NCBI RefSeq assembly: GCF_029867415.1
Contig: NC_081185.1
Location: 137,361,191 to 137,425,190, forward strand
From: Vicia villosa
Taxonomy: Eukaryota; Streptophyta; Magnoliopsida; Fabales; Fabaceae
DNA: 64,000 bases
Direction of reading: 5' to 3'
Shown here: positions 60,450-64,000 of the stretch, piece after piece
Position numbering within the stretch: position 1 is the stretch's first letter
Layout of the letters: each line of letters starts with the position of its first letter
Notes under the pieces: model-generated
What the model was told of the DNA's origin: nothing
Databases searched by the model: none
Seen by the model: the letters and a program-made list of their open reading frames with translations, nothing else
Position numbers and translations under genes: made by a program

Positions 60450-60920
60450 AATGTTAATTAGCTAGTAGATTCCTTCCGACCAATTTTGTTGATTTGGGTT
60501 TTCCCATAGTAGAGCCAATATATGTTTCTATAGCCTCAGAAGTTTGTTGATGTCGTGTATCCTCAACAGATCCTCATTTCCCCAGGAGGAAGGTCTTTGT
60601 CTTAGACGTCTAAGCAGAAGACAAGCTTTGCAGCATGGTCTCCGTCTAATTGAGAACTGACCGAGTATTTAGCTTGTTAATCTTTTGTCTCCCCAACTGC
60701 CGTCCGTGTATCGTTTTGTCAACATAAACATAACATGGCATATATTTTAACATTCATATAAACATTGCCATGCATAGCCGAAGGAAGTTTCGCGCTCATT
60801 TTGCATTTTTTTTTGTGTGTTTTCCCATCCGCTTTATTTGGTGATATGTATCCCAATATCAGAGTGTGTATATTTTATCTCCCCATCACAGACTTCACAT
60901 ATTGGTGAGGCTAAACATTA
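60450..60920. repeat. GC-richer retroelement-like fragment
   Basis: About 470 bp with much higher GC than its flanks and no open frame (for example CCCCAGGAGGAAGGTC and GCCGAAGGAAGTTTCGCGC). It looks like a piece of an LTR or untranslated region of a retrotransposon, but the family is not identified. Confidence 0.35.
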
Positions 60921-61288
60921 AATTATATTGTCAATATCTACCATCTATTTCTAGGACTGATCAGTCAATTCGGAGACTCTTTTCAAGTTTAAAATTGAGT
61001 TAATTACTAGATGAATCTGATTATAGTATAACTTTGAAGTGGATTCATTCTCATGCTTCAAATATCGACTTTTTAAAGAATTTTTTTTTATAAAAATAAC
61101 ACTAATTACTTTTTGTAACACTTAATTCACTTTTAAATATTTTATTAAAGAAATAATATTTAAAAATTTAATTATTTGTTTAATAAATATAATAGCACAC
61201 ATAATATTTGTTTAATAAATAAAATATTATTTAAGTATTTATAATTACGTGGATCTATTAGCACAAATCACATTACTAATAAAATATG

Positions 61289-61469
61289 GGTAATGTTAAC
61301 ATGTGCCCTTAAGACACAGGTTAAAGAACTTAAAAATAAAAAAATTGTGTCGGCGAAAGCAATAGAAAAATTAATTATCAATTTTTAATTAAAATAATGC
61401 ACAATTTTCAAGAATAAGTTTCTACATTTGATTCTTAGTATGTGTCATAAGGGTACATGTTAGCATATA
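61289..61469. repeat. Small MITE, same family as 784-946
   Basis: Ends TAATGTTAACATGTGCCC and the inverse of TATGCTAACATGTACCC, with an AT-rich centre. It shares its termini with the element at 784. Confidence 0.7.
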
Positions 61470-61697
61470 AGCACTACTTGTTATTGTATAAAATAATTTT
61501 TTTTAAAGAAATTAAAAGTTAAAATTCATATCATCTATAATATAAGAAAACTCTATCTTTTTGAAGAGTTCCTCTCATGCTGCCAAGTGGCTTATTCTGA
61601 GAGCAGGAACTGTTGCTTATGGATGTTGCTTATGGATGCGCCATGTGGACTGTTGATTTATAAGGTATGTTCTTCCATCTTCCACTATTGATGTGTT

Positions 61698-61890
61698 ACA
61701 TAATTGGCATTAAGGTAGTCTGTCCATGCATCTTCTCTGCTGCATAATTATGTGTTACATAAAGAACTTAATGATGACTTTGTATTCTTACATAATTGGC
61801 ATTAAGGTAGTTCTGTCCATGCATCTTCTCTGCTACATAATTATGTGTTACATAAAGAACTTAATGATGACTTTGTATTCTTCTTTCCAT
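61698..61890. repeat. Tandem duplication, about 95-bp unit
   Basis: TTACATAATTGGCATTAAGG through AATGATGACTTTGTATTC occurs twice back to back (about 61698 and 61789), nearly identical. Confidence 0.9.
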
Positions 61891-62306
61891 TCAGCTTCTG
61901 CACCGGTTATGTAATGAAGAGTGTAATGAAGAGTTTGTAACTCCTACATTCTACCTTATGATTTTGTTATTTATAGTATTTATTGACGGATCGGTAATGA
62001 CGTATCGGTAATGAAGTGATTTCTTTGGTTGGTTTTTCCTATACTGTTTTTGGTTTGTTGTCTGTCTAATATTATTTTTTGTGTTGCACAGGGTGGTGAC
62101 ATACATGTTGTTCCTGCATCACATGTATCTCTATTATATGAAAAAATGGCATAACAAAACTCATCAGGTATGTTTGTTTGTTATTGTTTTGATTTTGATG
62201 AGGTTTTTTCTTATATTCTATTATTTTGGTCTTATGTTGTTTAGATACGATGGTGGAATGAGATCAAGCAACATCAGAACAAACCAACTGACATCTTGGT
62301 TTGATT

Positions 62307-62310
<4 letters not shown>

Positions 62311-62396
<86 letters not shown>
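62311..62396. repeat. (TA)n microsatellite
   Basis: About 86 bp of TA dinucleotides. The open frames through it encode only Tyr-Ile repeats and are artefacts. Confidence 0.98.
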
Positions 62397-62398
<2 letters not shown>

Positions 62399-62614
62399 TT
62401 TGCTTGGGTTTTCATCAAAACTCATCTGATCAAGGGAAAAACTGTCATCAAGGTTTTGTAATCAGAGTGCAATTAATTTTTGTAATAGGATGAAAAGAAA
62501 ATAGATAAATTATACTGTGATAAGTGTGATGATTGTATGTGGTTTGTTTGTTACTGTTTTGGTTTTAATGAGTTTTCATTTTCATTTTTTTTATGTTGTT
62601 TTGTTCTTATTGTT

Positions 62615-62900
62615 GAACGGTTCCGTTGGTTTTCTACCTTAGAAATGATTCCACTTTTATAAGTCCTGTCTTTCCAACTTTAATTTTGAACCGTTCTTCC
62701 AATTCTTCTGGAATTATAAGTTTCCAACTTTACTGTTGGACGGTTCTTCCGGTTCTTCTGGAATTATAAGTCCCATCTTTTTGAACTTTACTGTTGAACA
62801 TTTCTTCCCATTCTTCTGGAAATGCGGTGATTTTGGGTCTCAGTTTTTGTTGATATATTTTTTGGGTCTCAGTTTTTGTTGATATATTTTTTGGGTCTCA
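62615..62900. repeat. Tandem repeats, about 65-bp and about 31-bp units
   Basis: Three imperfect units contain CGGTTCTTCCGGTTCTTCTG and GAATTATAAG (62615-62825). They are followed by two and a half copies of TTTGGGTCTCAGTTTTTGTT (62832-62900). Confidence 0.85.
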
Positions 62901-64000
62901 GTTTAAAGAAGAAAAAAGAATAAGAGTAAAACAAGAATAAATAAAATTTAATCCATTAAATCTCATTATATCTAATGAATTTTGATTTGTTTTATTATTT
63001 CTGTATATTTTACCGATCAAAAAGAGAACATAATCACGATTTGATCATTAATAACCTATATATTTAGTTAATTTCAAAATATTTTTATAAAATTTTTAAC
63101 CCAAAGAAATTATACTGTACTTTAAATAAAAAAAAAATATTCTCTATAAAATCCAAATCAAAAAGAAGAAAAGTGAAAATAAGAAAAATATAAAGAAGAT
63201 AGACATAAAATATAATTTTTGTTTCAATTGTTGAGTTGAGAATTCTATTTGTAAAATTATTATTATTGCTACATTAAAGTCTAAAATGGATAAACATTTA
63301 TAAACTTGATTTTTCAAAAATATTTAAAATAAATAAAGTAAATATATATTACAATAACTTAAAGGGAATAAATTACAATACCTTACATATACGCGGAAAA
63401 AAATATAATAATGATCAAAATAAGAGAAAAATAGAATGTGATGTTTATTATTGATCTAAATATGAAAAAACATGTTACTATTGAAATTTATGTCATTGAA
63501 ATAATGATTTAATAAATATGTACTAATTATCTAAATACGAGAAAAGTATTAAAATTGTCATAGTAGGGAAATCCGATAGAGCAAAGATATAGTGAAATCT
63601 TGGACGAAGGGGAGACCCAACATGATTTTTTTTAATGGAGGGAGATAAGATTGCAAATAACTTGCTATTATGTGTTATATTTTGATAAACAACTAATTAT
63701 AAATTTTAATTTATTATACGTATTATTTAATATTTATAAGATTTATTTTTATACTAAGAAATTATTTATTTTGAATATAATTATCCATATAGGTCTATTA
63801 ATTTGTCTATATTTAATATTTTGTTAATGTAATAGTGTTATTAGATAGCAAAATCGACCAAACAGTAATATAATATGCATTTGATTTGTTTCCTTTTTTA
63901 TTCTTTTTACTTTTAAATGATAATAAATTTGTTATTTTTTTATATTTTCTAATATCTACTGTATATTTCATTTTTATATTTTAAAAATATTAAATGTTAC
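62901..64000. other. AT-rich intergenic
   Basis: No gene or mobile element recognised up to the window end. Confidence 0.5.

Larger units (their letters stand above)
61535..62480 (+). mobile_element. Possible Helitron 5' region with gene-fragment-like exons
   Basis: ATCTATAATATAAGAAAACT at 61535 resembles a Helitron 5' terminus (TCTATA... after A), and GCTGCCAAGTGGC is seen just inside. Two intron-bounded segments follow: 62093-62168 (after TTGCACAG, before GTATGT) and 62245-62290 (after TTTAG). Their translation gives no recognisable product. No Helitron 3' hairpin was located. Confidence 0.25.

Overview
The window is plant nuclear DNA, AT-rich and repeat-laden. It most likely comes from a legume, perhaps the vetch/pea/clover/medick clade. 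The grounds are genes with many small GT-AG introns, a nuclear gene for a mitochondrial EF-Tu, Ogre-like Ty3/gypsy LTRs, the MITE families present, and a plant-type mitochondrial insert. The genus cannot be fixed from sequence alone.

Host genes. (1) A five-exon gene of unknown function (1830-4652, +) with hydrophobic segments at its C-terminus. (2) Mitochondrial elongation factor Tu (6847-10952, -): 12 exons, every junction in phase, 452 codons. (3,4) A tandem pair of ERD6-like monosaccharide transporters (19100-22396 and 23270-30557, both +), each conceptually 478 aa. The second copy carries a complete but non-autonomous Ty1/copia element in intron 4. The two differ by one intron, and the first uses a GC splice donor. 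(5) A 400-aa F-box protein (52785-53987, -) with a 5'UTR intron that contains a SINE.

Mobile and decayed DNA fills the rest. 4.8-5.5 kb holds a copia pol remnant, and the long EF-Tu intron 4 holds an RTE-type LINE tail. At 11.2-17 kb lie a Tourist/Harbinger element, a plant-mobile-domain pseudogene, an LTR end, a MULE transposase remnant, and a GRF zinc-finger pseudogene split by a hAT element with a perfect 8-bp target duplication. At 31.7-36.5 kb an Ogre-like solo LTR is nested in another LTR with a CATGG duplication. At 36.8-39.7 and 49.1-52.0 kb are direct copies of one repeat block. Only the second copy contains a 1.24-kb mitochondrial-type insert (chimeric ccmFN and rps3 fragments), so the first copy gives the empty site. 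At 42.3-48.5 kb is a nearly full-length L1-type LINE broken by one frameshift and two stops. At 55-57.1 kb a terminal-inverted-repeat element with palindromes about every 50 bp sits inside a Stowaway-like element. At 57-62.9 kb are further MITEs, a second hAT-type element, tandem repeats and AT microsatellites.

I saw no clearly new enzymatic system. The most interesting leads are the regularly spaced palindrome element, the dated NUMT, the transporter pair, and the several insertions that can be read to the base.
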